A stretch of DNA of 60,327 nt from contig JBBQAN010000016.1 of assembly GCA_038316385.1 (NCBI GenBank), forward strand, positions 1 through 60,327. Direction: 5' to 3'. Positions 26,141 through 35,494 of this stretch are shown here, in pieces. Under the pieces are notes generated by a model, which saw only the letters and a program-made list of their open reading frames with translations, did not search any database and was not told the DNA's origin. How positions within the stretch are numbered: position 1 is the first letter of the stretch; every line of letters begins with the position of its first letter. This stretch comes from SZAS-103 sp038316385. Its GTDB lineage: Bacteria > Pseudomonadota > Gammaproteobacteria > Xanthomonadales > Xanthomonadaceae. Made by a program: the position numbers and the translations under genes.

Positions 26141-27198
26141 CAGTCGAAACTCCTCAAGGCTAGGCCGCAGGCAATCATCAACGCAGGCGCATCCTGTTCA
26201 AGCGCCTTGGCTTGTACGCGGGGGCCGAGCGTCATGTTGGCCAACGGGTTGGCGATCAGGGTCGGCACGCCGAGTTGTTCCTCGATCATGCCGGCCATGC
26301 CGACGATCGATGCGCATCCGCCGGCCAGAACGATCTGATCGACGCGATTGAACTCGCTTCCGGCATAAAAGAACTGCAACAGGCGGCTGATCTGCTGAAC
26401 CATCGCTTCCTTGAACGGTTCCAGCACTTCGACCTCATAGCTTTCCGGCAATCCGCCCTGGCGTTTGGCCAGTCCGGCTTCTTCATAGTTCAGACCGTAA
26501 CGGCGCATCACCTCGTCAGTGAGTTGCTTGCCGCCGAAGGTCTGCTCGCGTGTGTAGATGCTGCGTTGATCACGCAGCACGTTGAGCGTGGTGACGGTCG
26601 CGCCGACATCGACCAGCGCAACCAGGCCATCCTTGGGGACGGACAACTGGTCGGCGATCAGACGGAAGGCGTTTTCCATCGCGAAGGCTTCGACATCCAT
26701 CTTCGCCGCCGTCAGCCCGCCCATTTCCAGCGCCGATTGCCGCAACTCGACGTTTTCCGAGCGCGATGCGACCAGCAGCACCTGCAGGACATCCGGATTG
26801 CCTGGCATCGGGCCGAGCACCTCGAAATCCATGCTGACTTCGTCGATCGGATACGGGATGTACTGCGCGGCGTCGTACTGGATCTGATCTTCCAGGGCGT
26901 CCTCGTCTAGGTTGGCCGGCATCGTGATCAGTTTGGTGATCACTGCCGAACCCGCGACTGCTGCTGCGGCATGCTTGGCCTTGGTACCAGACCGGGCCAC
27001 CGCGCGCTTGATCGCGTCGCCGATCGCCTCGACTTCGACGATTGACTTTTCGACCACGGCGTTCGACGGCAATGGCTCGACCGCGTAATGCTCCACGCGA
27101 TAGCGCCCGCCGCTCTGGCTCAGTTGAAGGAGCTTGATCGCGGTGGAACTGATGTCGACGCCGACGAGCGGCGCCTGAGTGTTTCCAAAGAGACCCAC
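26140..27198 (-). CDS. pilM: Type IV pilus cytoplasmic actin-like protein PilM
   Basis: 352 residues, actin/FtsA fold: VGVDISSTAIKLLQLSQ (phosphate 1 loop), DVGATVTTLNVL and VLAGGCASIVGMAGMIE (adenosine loop). PilM is the cytosolic ATP-binding platform that holds the PilN N-terminal peptide. The start is GTG 27198, giving the family N-terminus MGLFGN, with AAGGGGAG about 6 nt upstream; the ATG at 27222 would lie inside the leader. First gene of pilMNOPQ, divergent from the PBP gene as in Pseudomonas and Xanthomonas. Confidence 0.96.
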   Translation of the reverse strand: MGLFGNTQAPLVGVDISSTAIKLLQLSQSGGRYRVEHYAVEPLPSNAVVEKSIVEVEAIGDAIKRAVARSGTKAKHAAAAVAGSAVITKLITMPANLDEDALEDQIQYDAAQYIPYPIDEVSMDFEVLGPMPGNPDVLQVLLVASRSENVELRQSALEMGGLTAAKMDVEAFAMENAFRLIADQLSVPKDGLVALVDVGATVTTLNVLRDQRSIYTREQTFGGKQLTDEVMRRYGLNYEEAGLAKRQGGLPESYEVEVLEPFKEAMVQQISRLLQFFYAGSEFNRVDQIVLAGGCASIVGMAGMIEEQLGVPTLIANPLANMTLGPRVQAKALEQDAPALMIACGLALRSFD

Positions 27199-27253
27199 GG
27201 TATCTCCCCTTCCTGCGGGCATTTAGCGGCGAAACGTGCGCCGCTGCATTAAA

Positions 27254-27282
27254 TTAATAACGATTTACTCACGAAAAAGCAA
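27254..27282 (-). promoter_or_regulatory. Candidate sigma-70 promoter of pilMNOPQ
   Basis: On the minus strand TTGCTT (27277-27282) and TATTAA (27254-27259) are separated by 17 bp, in a locally AT-rich island within the 244-bp divergent region between pilM and the PBP gene. The match is moderate; the AT-richness against a GC-rich background supports it. Confidence 0.5.
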
Positions 27283-27442
27283 CAGGCAGAGCAAAATAAA
27301 GTCGACGACCCCGTTCTGGATACCCTGAAACGACCCCAATCACCTTCCCCTGAAGGTGCATCCTGCCCGATCCCCTGAGCAGACCGCCCACGTTCTATAC
27401 TCCTTCGCCCCACCCTCTGTAAACCTCTGGAAGCTTCCCGGG

Positions 27443-30142
27443 ATGGTACGACTCCTCCGTTGGCTGCGCCGCGCGATCTACGCGGGCCTTGTTTTGCTTG
27501 TCCTGGGCGCGTCTGCGCTGGGGGTCTTGTACTGGCTGATCGTCCCGCGCCTGCCGGATGTGGACAGTCTTCGGCATGTCGAATTGCAGATGCCGATGAA
27601 CATTTATTCGCGCGAAGGACGGCTGATTGCGCAGTTCGGCGAGACCCGTCGCTACCCGATCAACATCCGCGAGGTGCCCGATCGGCTCAAGAAAGCTTTC
27701 CTCGCGGTCGAGGATGCGCGCTTCTACGAACATCCCGGGGTGGACTGGCGCGGCGTTTCGCGCGCGGTCTGGCTGCTTGCCACCACCCACGATCACCGCG
27801 TTCCCGGCGGCAGCACGATCACTCAGCAGGTTGCGCGGCAATTTTTTCTCAGCAACGAATACAGCTACACGCGCAAGCTGTCGGAAATGGCGTTGGCGCT
27901 GAAGATTGAGCGCGAATTGAGCAAGGATCAGATCTTCGAGCTGTATCTCAACAAGAGTTTTTTCGGCAACCGCGCCTATGGCGTCGCTGCCGCCGCCGAG
28001 TACTACTACGGCAAGAAACTCGACCAGCTCACCTTGGCCGAATCCGCGTCGCTCGCGGCGATTCCGAAGTTTCCGTCCAGCGGCAATCCGTTGTCGAATC
28101 CCGATCGCGCGAAAGAACGTCGCAACTACATCCTCGATCGGATGACCGAATTGGGCTTTATCAGCACCGCCGAGCGCGATGCGGCGAAAGCCGAACTGCC
28201 GCATGCCGCGCCGCATGAACCGCCGGTGGAGGTCGAAGCGCCGTATGTGGCCGAGATGGTGCGGCAGGCGATGCTGGATCGGTACGGCAGCGACGCGCTT
28301 AACCGCGGCTATCGCGTTTACACCACCATCGATGCAACCAAACAGGCCGCCGCGAATCTCGCGTTGCGCGACGGCCTGCTGGTGTACGACCGCCGCCACG
28401 GTTATCGAGGCCCGGAAGCGAAGCTCGACCTGAGCGTCGAAACCGACCGTGCGGTTTTGCTCCAGAAACTGCTTGCGCGCGGAATCATCGGTGGGCTGCT
28501 GCCGGGCGTCGTGCTCGATGCCGGCGATAAAGAAGCGCGTGTGCTGCTCGGCGATGGCCGCGAAGTCACAATCGATCTCGAAGCAGTGCGCTGGGCTTTG
28601 GCCAGCAAGTCGCGCGTCAATGCGCTGCTCGCGCGCGGCGACGTGATCCGACTGCTGCCCATCTCCAAGGCCGACGTCGAGAAAACCGCGCAAGCCGCTG
28701 CCGCCGAGAAGCTCAGGAACAAGGGCAAAACCGACGTCGCCAAGGCGGCACCGCTCCCCGGGATCGACAAGGCCGACGCGGCGATCATCGTCGGCTACCA
28801 GCTCAATGAAATCCCCAAGGCGCAGTCCGCACTCGTTTCGCTGGAACCCGAAGATGGCGCCTTGCGCGCCTTGGTCGGCGGTTTCAGCTTCGCTGCAAGC
28901 AAGTTCAACCGCGCCACACAATCGCTGCGCCAACCCGGTTCGAGCTTCAAGCCATTCATCTACGCGGCGTCGTTCGAGCGCGGTTTTTCGCCGGCATCGA
29001 TCGTGCTCGACGCGCCGGTCGTGTTCACCGATCGCTCAACCGGCAAGTCGTGGCGACCGCAGAACGACGACAGCAAATTCGACGGCCCGATGCGTCTGCG
29101 CGAGGCGCTCGCGCACTCGCGCAACCTGGTTTCGGTCCGGCTGCTGGACGCAATCGGCGTGGACTTCGGTTACCACTACGTGCAGAACTTCGGCTTCACA
29201 CCGCAGAGCATTCCGCAGAACCTCTCGATGTCGCTAGGTACCGCCGCTGAGCCGCCGCTCGCGATGGCGCGCGGCTACACCGTATTCGCCAATGGCGGCT
29301 TTCTGGTCGAGCCTTACTTCATCGACCGCGTGGTGAATCGTGATGGCGTGACCATTGCGCGTGCGCATCCGGCGCGCGCGTGCCAGGGTTGCGTCGAACG
29401 CGCGCAGCAGGACCAGGCGATTTCCAGCGTGGTCGATGGCTTCGACCTTGGCCCGGTCGCGGTATCCGCTGCACCTGCTGCTGCGGACGACGCAAGTTCG
29501 CCGGCTACCGATGACGGGTTCGACCTCAACGCGGCCACGAAACCAGCCAGTAGTGCCGGCGACAAAATCGCGACTACTCAATTGCCGGCAGCGCCAGTCG
29601 TCGCCGCGCCTCCGGTGCCGCCAGTCGATGCGGATTTTGTCGGCCCGCCATCGACGTTTCCGGCGCGCCGCGCGATCGACGAACGCACCGCATTCCTGAT
29701 CGTCTCGATGTTGCAGTCGGTGATCGATCATGGCACTGGAGCTGCAGCGAAAGTGCTCAATCGCGCGGATATCGGCGGCAAGACCGGCACGACCAACGAT
29801 ATGCGCGACGCGTGGTTCTCAGGCTACGGCGGACATTTCGTCACCACCGTCTGGGTCGGCATGGACGATTTCTCGACGCTGGGCCACGGCGAATTCGGCG
29901 CGCGCGCCGCATTGCCGATCTGGATCGACTACATGCGAGCGGCGTTGACGGACGTGCCCGAGCGCAGCATCACTCCGCCCGCTGGTGTCGTCACCGCGAC
30001 GATCGATCCGGGCAGCGGACGGCTGACTTCGGGCGGCATGCAGGAATTCTTCAAGGCGGAGGATCTCGAACGCTTCCAGAACGAAGCGCCGGGCACTGTG
30101 GATACCACCACGACCAACGAACAGGCTTTTGATATCTTCTGA
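27443..30142 (+). CDS. mrcA: Class A penicillin-binding protein 1A (transglycosylase/transpeptidase)
   Basis: 899 residues. Membrane anchor at ~12-35; GT51 glycosyltransferase with AVEDARFYEHPGVDWRG (catalytic Glu ~90), GGSTITQQVARQFF and KSFFGNRAYGV; an OB-like linker region; and a transpeptidase with SxxK as SSFK (Ser ~500), the SRN motif in ALAHSRNLVSVR, and KTGTTNDMRDAWF (KTG ~780). It polymerises and crosslinks peptidoglycan. Between SxN and KTG there is a long Ala/Pro/Asp-rich insert (~655-745) beginning with a CQGC motif. Start ATG 27443 was chosen because the membrane anchor follows directly; the open frame begins 29 codons earlier. Confidence 0.95.
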   Translation: MVRLLRWLRRAIYAGLVLLVLGASALGVLYWLIVPRLPDVDSLRHVELQMPMNIYSREGRLIAQFGETRRYPINIREVPDRLKKAFLAVEDARFYEHPGVDWRGVSRAVWLLATTHDHRVPGGSTITQQVARQFFLSNEYSYTRKLSEMALALKIERELSKDQIFELYLNKSFFGNRAYGVAAAAEYYYGKKLDQLTLAESASLAAIPKFPSSGNPLSNPDRAKERRNYILDRMTELGFISTAERDAAKAELPHAAPHEPPVEVEAPYVAEMVRQAMLDRYGSDALNRGYRVYTTIDATKQAAANLALRDGLLVYDRRHGYRGPEAKLDLSVETDRAVLLQKLLARGIIGGLLPGVVLDAGDKEARVLLGDGREVTIDLEAVRWALASKSRVNALLARGDVIRLLPISKADVEKTAQAAAAEKLRNKGKTDVAKAAPLPGIDKADAAIIVGYQLNEIPKAQSALVSLEPEDGALRALVGGFSFAASKFNRATQSLRQPGSSFKPFIYAASFERGFSPASIVLDAPVVFTDRSTGKSWRPQNDDSKFDGPMRLREALAHSRNLVSVRLLDAIGVDFGYHYVQNFGFTPQSIPQNLSMSLGTAAEPPLAMARGYTVFANGGFLVEPYFIDRVVNRDGVTIARAHPARACQGCVERAQQDQAISSVVDGFDLGPVAVSAAPAAADDASSPATDDGFDLNAATKPASSAGDKIATTQLPAAPVVAAPPVPPVDADFVGPPSTFPARRAIDERTAFLIVSMLQSVIDHGTGAAAKVLNRADIGGKTGTTNDMRDAWFSGYGGHFVTTVWVGMDDFSTLGHGEFGARAALPIWIDYMRAALTDVPERSITPPAGVVTATIDPGSGRLTSGGMQEFFKAEDLERFQNEAPGTVDTTTTNEQAFDIF

Positions 30143-30314
30143 TCGCAGGATTTGCGAATTCGGCCGCGTTTGTCGTTTTTGCAAGATCGTTCGATCTCGG
30201 CGGCCGCCGGCATAGCCGTCGGGCGTTCTCCAGGCCGCGAGGGATGGCTCGCAAGCGGCCTTCTCACCCGCACGACGCTCGTCGCGCGGGCCCGTGCTGC
30301 TCTCGGAGGCCGCT

Positions 30315-30959
30315 ATGCGACATGCCCCCGCCTCGACCCGTCACGCCCACGCTGTGACCCATACGGAAACCCGTACCCGCGAACGTCGTCGGCACCTCGC
30401 GATCGAGGCCGCGCGCCTGATCAGCGAGGGCGGCATCCACGACTACCAGCTCGCCAAACGCAAGGCCGCAGAGCGGCTCGGCATCCACGATGATGCCTCG
30501 CTGCCGTGCAACAGCGAGATCAAGGATGCCCTGCGCGACTACCAGCGGCTGTTTCTCGCATGCTCGCAGCCGCAGCTGCTGCGTGAACGACGCGAGGCCG
30601 CAGCGCGCGCGCTTTCCTTCTTCGCCGGGTTCGAGCCGCGACTGGTTGGTGCAGTGCTCGAAGGCACCGCCGATGCGCATTCGGCAGTCTGTCTGCACCT
30701 GCACACCGACGACGCAGAACGCGTGTCGATGTTCCTGGTCGAACGCGGCATTCCGGTGGAGCCGGCCAGCCGGCGCATTCGTTTCGTCCGCGATCGTAGC
30801 GATGACGTACCGGTATGGTTATTCTCTGCGGACGATCTGTCGTTCGACATCACGGTATTGCCGCTCAATGCGTTGCGGCAGGCGCCTCTGGATCGCATCG
30901 ACGCAAAACCGATGCTGCGCGCGTCATTGGCGGCATTGCAGAAATTGCTTGCCGGCTGA
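30315..30959 (+). CDS. Conserved hypothetical protein, nucleotidyltransferase-like features uncertain
   Basis: 214 residues, no signal peptide or membrane segment. N-terminal Arg/His-rich region (TETRTRERRRHLAIEAARLISEGG written in parts: RERRRHLAIEAARLISEGG), then IHDYQLAKRKAAERLGI and NSEIKDALRDYQRLF, helical and probably nucleic-acid-compatible. The second half (VGAVLEGTADAHSAVCLHLH, FLVERGIPVEP, DLSFDITVLPLNALRQAP) has the alternating pattern of a small alpha/beta domain that could be a degenerate nucleotidyltransferase. I do not recognise a named family, and no function is claimed. Start ATG 30315 has CGGAGG 5-6 nt upstream. It is flanked by the PBP gene on the left and converges with gltA. 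Confidence 0.8.
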   Translation: MRHAPASTRHAHAVTHTETRTRERRRHLAIEAARLISEGGIHDYQLAKRKAAERLGIHDDASLPCNSEIKDALRDYQRLFLACSQPQLLRERREAAARALSFFAGFEPRLVGAVLEGTADAHSAVCLHLHTDDAERVSMFLVERGIPVEPASRRIRFVRDRSDDVPVWLFSADDLSFDITVLPLNALRQAPLDRIDAKPMLRASLAALQKLLAG

Positions 30960-31035
30960 AACTGGCGGCAAGCGCGATGCCATGCGTAGGATGGAAAACG
31001 TCCCGGAACGGGGCCTTATCCAAAGCTGCCTGCGA

Positions 31036-32331
31036 TCAGCGCGATGCCATTGCGGTGAAGTCGCGTGGCGTCGCGCCGATATAGACCTGCCGTGGACGCC
31101 CGATCTTGCCATCGGCTTCGTTCTGCTGCTCCAGCCAATGCGACACCCAGCCGACCGTGCGCGCGATCGCGAACATCACGGTGAACATTTCGGTCGGAAT
31201 GCCGAGCGCCTTGTAGATGATGCCCGAATAGAAATCCACATTCGGATAGAGCTTGCGCGAAATGAAGTAATCGTCCTTCAACGCCGCTTCCTCGAGCTTC
31301 AAGGCAACCTCGAGCATCGGATCGTTGACGTTGAGATCCGCGAGAACCTTGTGGGTCATTTCACGAATGATGGTCGCGCGCGGATCGAAATTCTTGTAAA
31401 CGCGATGACCAAAGCCCATCAGGCGGAAACCCGAGGATTTGTCCTTCGCGCGATCCACCGCCTTGCCGACGTCTTCGGGCCGACCGATCTCCCCGAGCAT
31501 CTTCAATACTGCTTCATTCGCACCACCATGCGCTGGACCCCACAGCGCAGCGACGCCGGCAGCGACGCACGCATAGGGATTCGCACCTGTGGAGCCGACC
31601 AGGCGCACGGTCGAGGTCGATGCGTTCTGCTCGTGGTCGGCGTGCAGGATAAACAGCAGATCCAGCGCCTCCGCCACGATCGGTTTGATCTGCAGCGGCT
31701 CGCTCGGCACCTCGAACATCATGTGCAGAAACCGGTCAACGTATTCGAGATTGTTGCGCGGATAGCGGATCGGCCAGCCAATCGAATAGCGATAACAGGC
31801 CGCCGCGATGGTCGGCACCTTGGCGATCAACCGGATCGCTGCGAGCCGGCGCATCTCCGGGTCTTCGAGGTCCAGTCCGTGGTGATAGAACGCAGCCAGT
31901 GATCCGACCATACCCGTCAGCATCGCCATCGGATGCGCATCGTGGCGAAAGCCGTACAGGAAGTTGCGGAAGGCCTCGTGCATCATCGTGTGATGCGTGA
32001 CTTCGTGTTCGAACTTCGCGAACTGCTGCTGATCCGGCAACTCGCCATTCATCAGCAGATAGCTGACCTCAAGAAAGTTGGAATGCTTGGCTAGCTGCTC
32101 GATCGGATAGCCGCGATACATCAGCACGCCAGCGTCGCCGTCGATGTAGGTGATCGCCGACTTGCAGCTCGCGGTTGCGGTAAACCCCGCATCGTAAGTG
32201 AAATGCCCAGTGGCGCCTGGCAGCTTGGCGATGTCGATGCAGGATGGCCCCATGGTGCCGGGAACCAGCGGCAGATCCACCGATTTGCCGCTCGCGGCAT
32301 CGCTCAGCAGTACGCTCTTGTGATCGGACAC
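31036..32331 (-). CDS. gltA: Type II citrate synthase
   Basis: 431 residues, close to E. coli GltA (427). It condenses oxaloacetate and acetyl-CoA in the TCA cycle. Key motifs: HADHEQNASTSTVRLVGSTG with the catalytic His, WGPAHGGANEAVLKML and GFGHRVYKNFDPRATI. For the start, AAGGAG sits directly against an ATG at 32337 but six bases before a GTG at 32331; six is a working spacing, so the protein probably begins at the GTG (SDHKSVLLSDAASGK). N-terminal type II domain present, so it is likely the NADH-sensitive hexameric form (inference). Confidence 0.97.
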   Translation of the reverse strand: MSDHKSVLLSDAASGKSVDLPLVPGTMGPSCIDIAKLPGATGHFTYDAGFTATASCKSAITYIDGDAGVLMYRGYPIEQLAKHSNFLEVSYLLMNGELPDQQQFAKFEHEVTHHTMMHEAFRNFLYGFRHDAHPMAMLTGMVGSLAAFYHHGLDLEDPEMRRLAAIRLIAKVPTIAAACYRYSIGWPIRYPRNNLEYVDRFLHMMFEVPSEPLQIKPIVAEALDLLFILHADHEQNASTSTVRLVGSTGANPYACVAAGVAALWGPAHGGANEAVLKMLGEIGRPEDVGKAVDRAKDKSSGFRLMGFGHRVYKNFDPRATIIREMTHKVLADLNVNDPMLEVALKLEEAALKDDYFISRKLYPNVDFYSGIIYKALGIPTEMFTVMFAIARTVGWVSHWLEQQNEADGKIGRPRQVYIGATPRDFTAMASR

Positions 32332-32555
32332 GTGCATCTCCTTGCTGGAATCTTCTGCACGCGCAATCAGCGCGGCCGGAAACGGCCCGCGCGCGGCAGT
32401 GAGCACGCGATCCGGACCATCAATTCAAGCAGGAATTATCACACAGCTATCGCGCAATGGTCAGTGCGGGCGCATCGGCACAGTGCGACAGGCGTCGCGG
32501 CGCTTCGATTTCGTGGAAGCGTGCGCGAGCGCCGTAGCGACCGCACAGTGAGGGC

Positions 32556-32798
32556 TTATTTCTGGTAACGCTTGCGGAAGCGATCGACGCGACCACTGGT
32601 GTCCATCATTTTCTGCTTGCCCGTGTAAAACGGGTGCGAATGCGAGGACACGTCGATCTTGATCAACGGATATTCCTGGCCGTCTTCCCACTTCACGGTT
32701 TCCTTGCTGGCCAGCGTTGAGCGGGTCAACATGGCGAAGTCGGAGGTCACGTCCTGAAATACGACTGGGCGGTAGTTGGGATGGATATCGGCCTTCAT
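32556..32798 (-). CDS. rpmE2: 50S ribosomal protein L31 type B
   Basis: 80 residues, typical of the type B (YkgM/RpmE2) form: MKADIHPNYRPVVFQDV, IDVSSHSHPFYTGKQK, RVDRFRKRY. The CxxC zinc residues of type A L31 are absent, so this form works without zinc. In many bacteria it replaces the zinc form under zinc limitation; here it may be the only copy, which the window cannot show. It lies upstream of gltA on the same strand, with 224 bp between. Confidence 0.96.
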   Translation of the reverse strand: MKADIHPNYRPVVFQDVTSDFAMLTRSTLASKETVKWEDGQEYPLIKIDVSSHSHPFYTGKQKMMDTSGRVDRFRKRYQK

Positions 32799-32883
32799 GA
32801 AAAGCGCCTTGCGAAGTGATGGGAAAAGACGATCATTCTAGCTGTTTTGGCCAACTCGCCGCAAGCTCACCAAGCCAAGCCAA

Positions 32884-32916
32884 CAAAAGGGTCGCGGAAG
32901 CACCGCTACAGACCCC
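32884..32916 (-). terminator. Rho-independent terminator after recG
   Basis: Minus-strand hairpin GGGTC-TGTA-GCGG-TGCTT-CCGC-GACCC followed by TTTTGTT, 11 nt past the recG stop. It ends the yicC-gmk-rpoZ-spoT-ridA-recG series before rpmE2. Confidence 0.65.
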
Positions 32917-32926
32917 GGCATCGGGA

Positions 32927-35050
32927 TCACACACCCGCATAACGTTCAGCGCCCCCAACCCAGCGCGCGACCAGGCGCTCGGCACGCGCAGGATCGGTGG
33001 TCAGCAAGTCGTCGGCCAATCGCTGCACCTGCGGGAGCAGAGCCGCGTCGCGGATCAGATCGGCGACCCGGAACTGCGCGAGGCCGGTCTGGCGGGTACC
33101 CAATAATTCGCCCGGGCCGCGCAGTTCCAGATCCTTCTGCGCGATCACAAAGCCATCGGTCGTGCAGCGCATCGTATCGATGCGCTGCCGCGCCATTGCC
33201 GACAGCGGCGGCTGGTATAACAGCACACAGGTGGACGCCGCCGCGCCGCGCCCGACCCGACCGCGCAACTGGTGCAACTGGGCAAGACCCAAGCGTTCGG
33301 CATTCTCGATCACCATCAGGCTTGCGCGCGGCACATCCACACCGACCTCGATCACCGTGGTGGCGACCAGCAGGTGCAGTGAGCCACTCTTGAATGCGCG
33401 CATCGTTGCCTGCTTGTCCGCGGCCTTCATGCGTCCGTGCACGAAGCCGATACGCAGCTCGGGCAATTGTTCTGCAAGCTGCGCATACAGTGTCGTCGCG
33501 GATTGCGCCTGGATCTCGTCGCTTTCATCGATCAACGTGCAAACCCAATACGCCTGCCTGCCTTCAGCGCACGCGATCCGGATGCGTTCGATGAGTTCGG
33601 GGCGTCGTTCGGCGCTCGCGGCGACTGTCTGCACTGGCGTGCGTCCGGGTGGAAGTTGGTCGATCACCGACACGTCAAGATCGGCATATGCCGTCATCGC
33701 CAGCGTGCGCGGGATCGGCGTCGCGGTCATCACCAGTTGATGCGGAACCCGCTCGCCGTCGCGCCCTTTGTCGCGCAGGGCGAGTCGCTGGTGCACGCCA
33801 AAGCGATGCTGCTCATCGACGATCGCCAAACCGAGATCGGCGAACGCCACGCCTTCCTGCATCAGCGCATGCGTGCCGATAACGACCTGAGCGCTCCCAT
33901 CAGCGATGGCAGCGAGCGATTCGCGCCGCGTGCGTGCTGCAAGCTTTCCCGCCAGCCACACGACCACCATGCCCAGCGGTTCCAGCCACGCGCGAAACGT
34001 CGCCAGATGCTGTTCGGCCAAGAGTTCTGTCGGCGCCATTAGCGCAACCTGGCGGCCTGCGGCGACTGCGCGCAACGCCGCAAGCGCAGCGACGACTGTC
34101 TTGCCGCTGCCGACATCGCCCTGCAACAGACGCAGCATCGGCTCATCGCGCGCGATGTCGGCGTGGATCTCGCGCAGGACGCGTTCCTGCGCAGCGGTCG
34201 GCACGAAGCCCAATCGTTTGCGCAGTGAATCTGCCAGTCGATCGCTGGCGACAACAATCGGTCGCGCGCCGAGCCGACGCACTGCCATCCTCTGTCGACG
34301 CAGACTGAGTTGATAGGCCAGCAATTCCTCCAGCGCGAGCCGTTGTTGCGCGGGATGAATGCCCGCGGCGAGTTGCAGCAAATCGGTATCGGCAGTCGGC
34401 TGATGGACGGTCAGCAGCGCGTCGCGCAGGCTCGGTAGCTTGTGCGCGCGCAGCATCTGCGTCGGCAGCAGTTCGAGTTCGTCGACCGGCGGCAATCGCT
34501 CCAGCGCGAGGCCGATCAAGCGCCGCAACGCGCCGGAGCCAACGCCTTCAACTGCGGGATACACCGGATCAAGCCGGTCGCGCAGCTCGGTTGCGACATC
34601 ATCGGCAAGAAATGTGTACGACGGATGCGCGATCTCCAGCCCATTGCGGCCCGGACGCGGCGTGCCATAGACGCGCAAGCGACGACCGACCACGAATTGC
34701 GCGACCTGCGCGCCGGTGAAATGAAAAAAACGCAACACCAGGGTCGCGCCCGAATCGTCGCCGACCGCGACCTGCAGCATCGGCCGGAAACGAAAACTGC
34801 GTTCGACCGCCTCGACGCGACCCTCGATCTGCACGGGAATGCCCGATTGCAGTGCGCGGATCGTGCCGAGCTGCGTGCGATCTTCATAACGCAGCGGCAG
34901 ATGCAGCCATAAATCCTGCACGCGCAACAGCCCATGCGCTGCCAGCTTGTCGGCGACGCGTGGGCCGATGCCCGATAACGCGGAAAGCGACGCATCGCCG
35001 TTAACGGCAAGCGTCGGCGCGGAAAGTTTGCGGCGCGGCGTCTTGTTCAA
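32927..35050 (-). CDS. recG: ATP-dependent DNA helicase RecG
   Basis: 707 residues. N-terminal wedge/OB domain (ALSGIGPRVADKLAAHGL, YEDRTQLGTIRALQSG), Walker A GDVGSGKTVVAALAAL, helicase box DEQHRFGVHQR (DExH type), motif III VMTATPIPRTLAMT, then VHGRMKAADKQATMRAF, LVATTVIEVGVDVP and QLRGRVGRG at the C-terminal RecA lobe. It remodels stalled replication forks and Holliday junctions. It follows ridA after 22 bp and is the last gene of the series that includes spoT, an arrangement conserved in gammaproteobacteria. Confidence 0.97.
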   Translation of the reverse strand: MNKTPRRKLSAPTLAVNGDASLSALSGIGPRVADKLAAHGLLRVQDLWLHLPLRYEDRTQLGTIRALQSGIPVQIEGRVEAVERSFRFRPMLQVAVGDDSGATLVLRFFHFTGAQVAQFVVGRRLRVYGTPRPGRNGLEIAHPSYTFLADDVATELRDRLDPVYPAVEGVGSGALRRLIGLALERLPPVDELELLPTQMLRAHKLPSLRDALLTVHQPTADTDLLQLAAGIHPAQQRLALEELLAYQLSLRRQRMAVRRLGARPIVVASDRLADSLRKRLGFVPTAAQERVLREIHADIARDEPMLRLLQGDVGSGKTVVAALAALRAVAAGRQVALMAPTELLAEQHLATFRAWLEPLGMVVVWLAGKLAARTRRESLAAIADGSAQVVIGTHALMQEGVAFADLGLAIVDEQHRFGVHQRLALRDKGRDGERVPHQLVMTATPIPRTLAMTAYADLDVSVIDQLPPGRTPVQTVAASAERRPELIERIRIACAEGRQAYWVCTLIDESDEIQAQSATTLYAQLAEQLPELRIGFVHGRMKAADKQATMRAFKSGSLHLLVATTVIEVGVDVPRASLMVIENAERLGLAQLHQLRGRVGRGAAASTCVLLYQPPLSAMARQRIDTMRCTTDGFVIAQKDLELRGPGELLGTRQTGLAQFRVADLIRDAALLPQVQRLADDLLTTDPARAERLVARWVGGAERYAGV

Positions 35051-35072
35051 GCCAGATGCGATCGCATGCGCA

Positions 35073-35456
35073 TCAATCGAGCGCGATCACCAGGTCAATC
35101 TCGACGCGCGCGCCTTTCGGCAAGGAGGCGACGCCGATCGTCGAGCGTGCGGGGTATGGGGCACTGAAGTACTCCGCCATCACCGCATTCACCGCCGCGA
35201 AATCGCCGAGATCGACGAGATAGATGCCGACCCGCGCGACATGGTCAAAATCCGTGCCTGCTTGCGCGCAGACCGCACGCAGATTGTCGAACACACGACG
35301 CGTCTGGGTGGTGATATCGCCACCGACCAACTCGCCAGTCGCCGGATCGAGCGGAATCTGCCCGGACGTGAAAACGGTGCGGCCAGCGATCACGGCCTGG
35401 CTATATGGGCCGATGGCGGCCGGTGCGTTGTCGGTTGCGACAGGTTGGCGGGGCAT
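35073..35456 (-). CDS. ridA: RidA family reactive-intermediate deaminase
   Basis: 127 residues, the full length of a YjgF/YER057c/UK114 protein. Signature: IGPYSQAVIAGRTVFTSGQIPLDP near the start, VVGxDxxTQT-like GGDITTQTRRVFDN, and ARVEIDLVIALD at the end. The Arg in PARSTIGVASLP is the active-site residue that hydrolyses 2-aminoacrylate and related imines formed by PLP enzymes. It lies 38 bp after spoT and 22 bp before recG, a conserved neighbourhood. Confidence 0.95.
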   Translation of the reverse strand: MPRQPVATDNAPAAIGPYSQAVIAGRTVFTSGQIPLDPATGELVGGDITTQTRRVFDNLRAVCAQAGTDFDHVARVGIYLVDLGDFAAVNAVMAEYFSAPYPARSTIGVASLPKGARVEIDLVIALD

Positions 35457-35494
35457 GGGTATCCGTGGCGGTGGCGATGCGGAAGTCTAGCGCG

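Noticed and set aside
27395..28933. 512-codon minus-strand open frame over the PBP gene
   Set aside because: Antisense shadow of a PBP gene with complete catalytic motifs.
30960..31035. Terminator between the hypothetical gene and gltA
   Set aside because: Only a weak CCCG-GAA-CGGG hairpin with no T-run; too weak to annotate.
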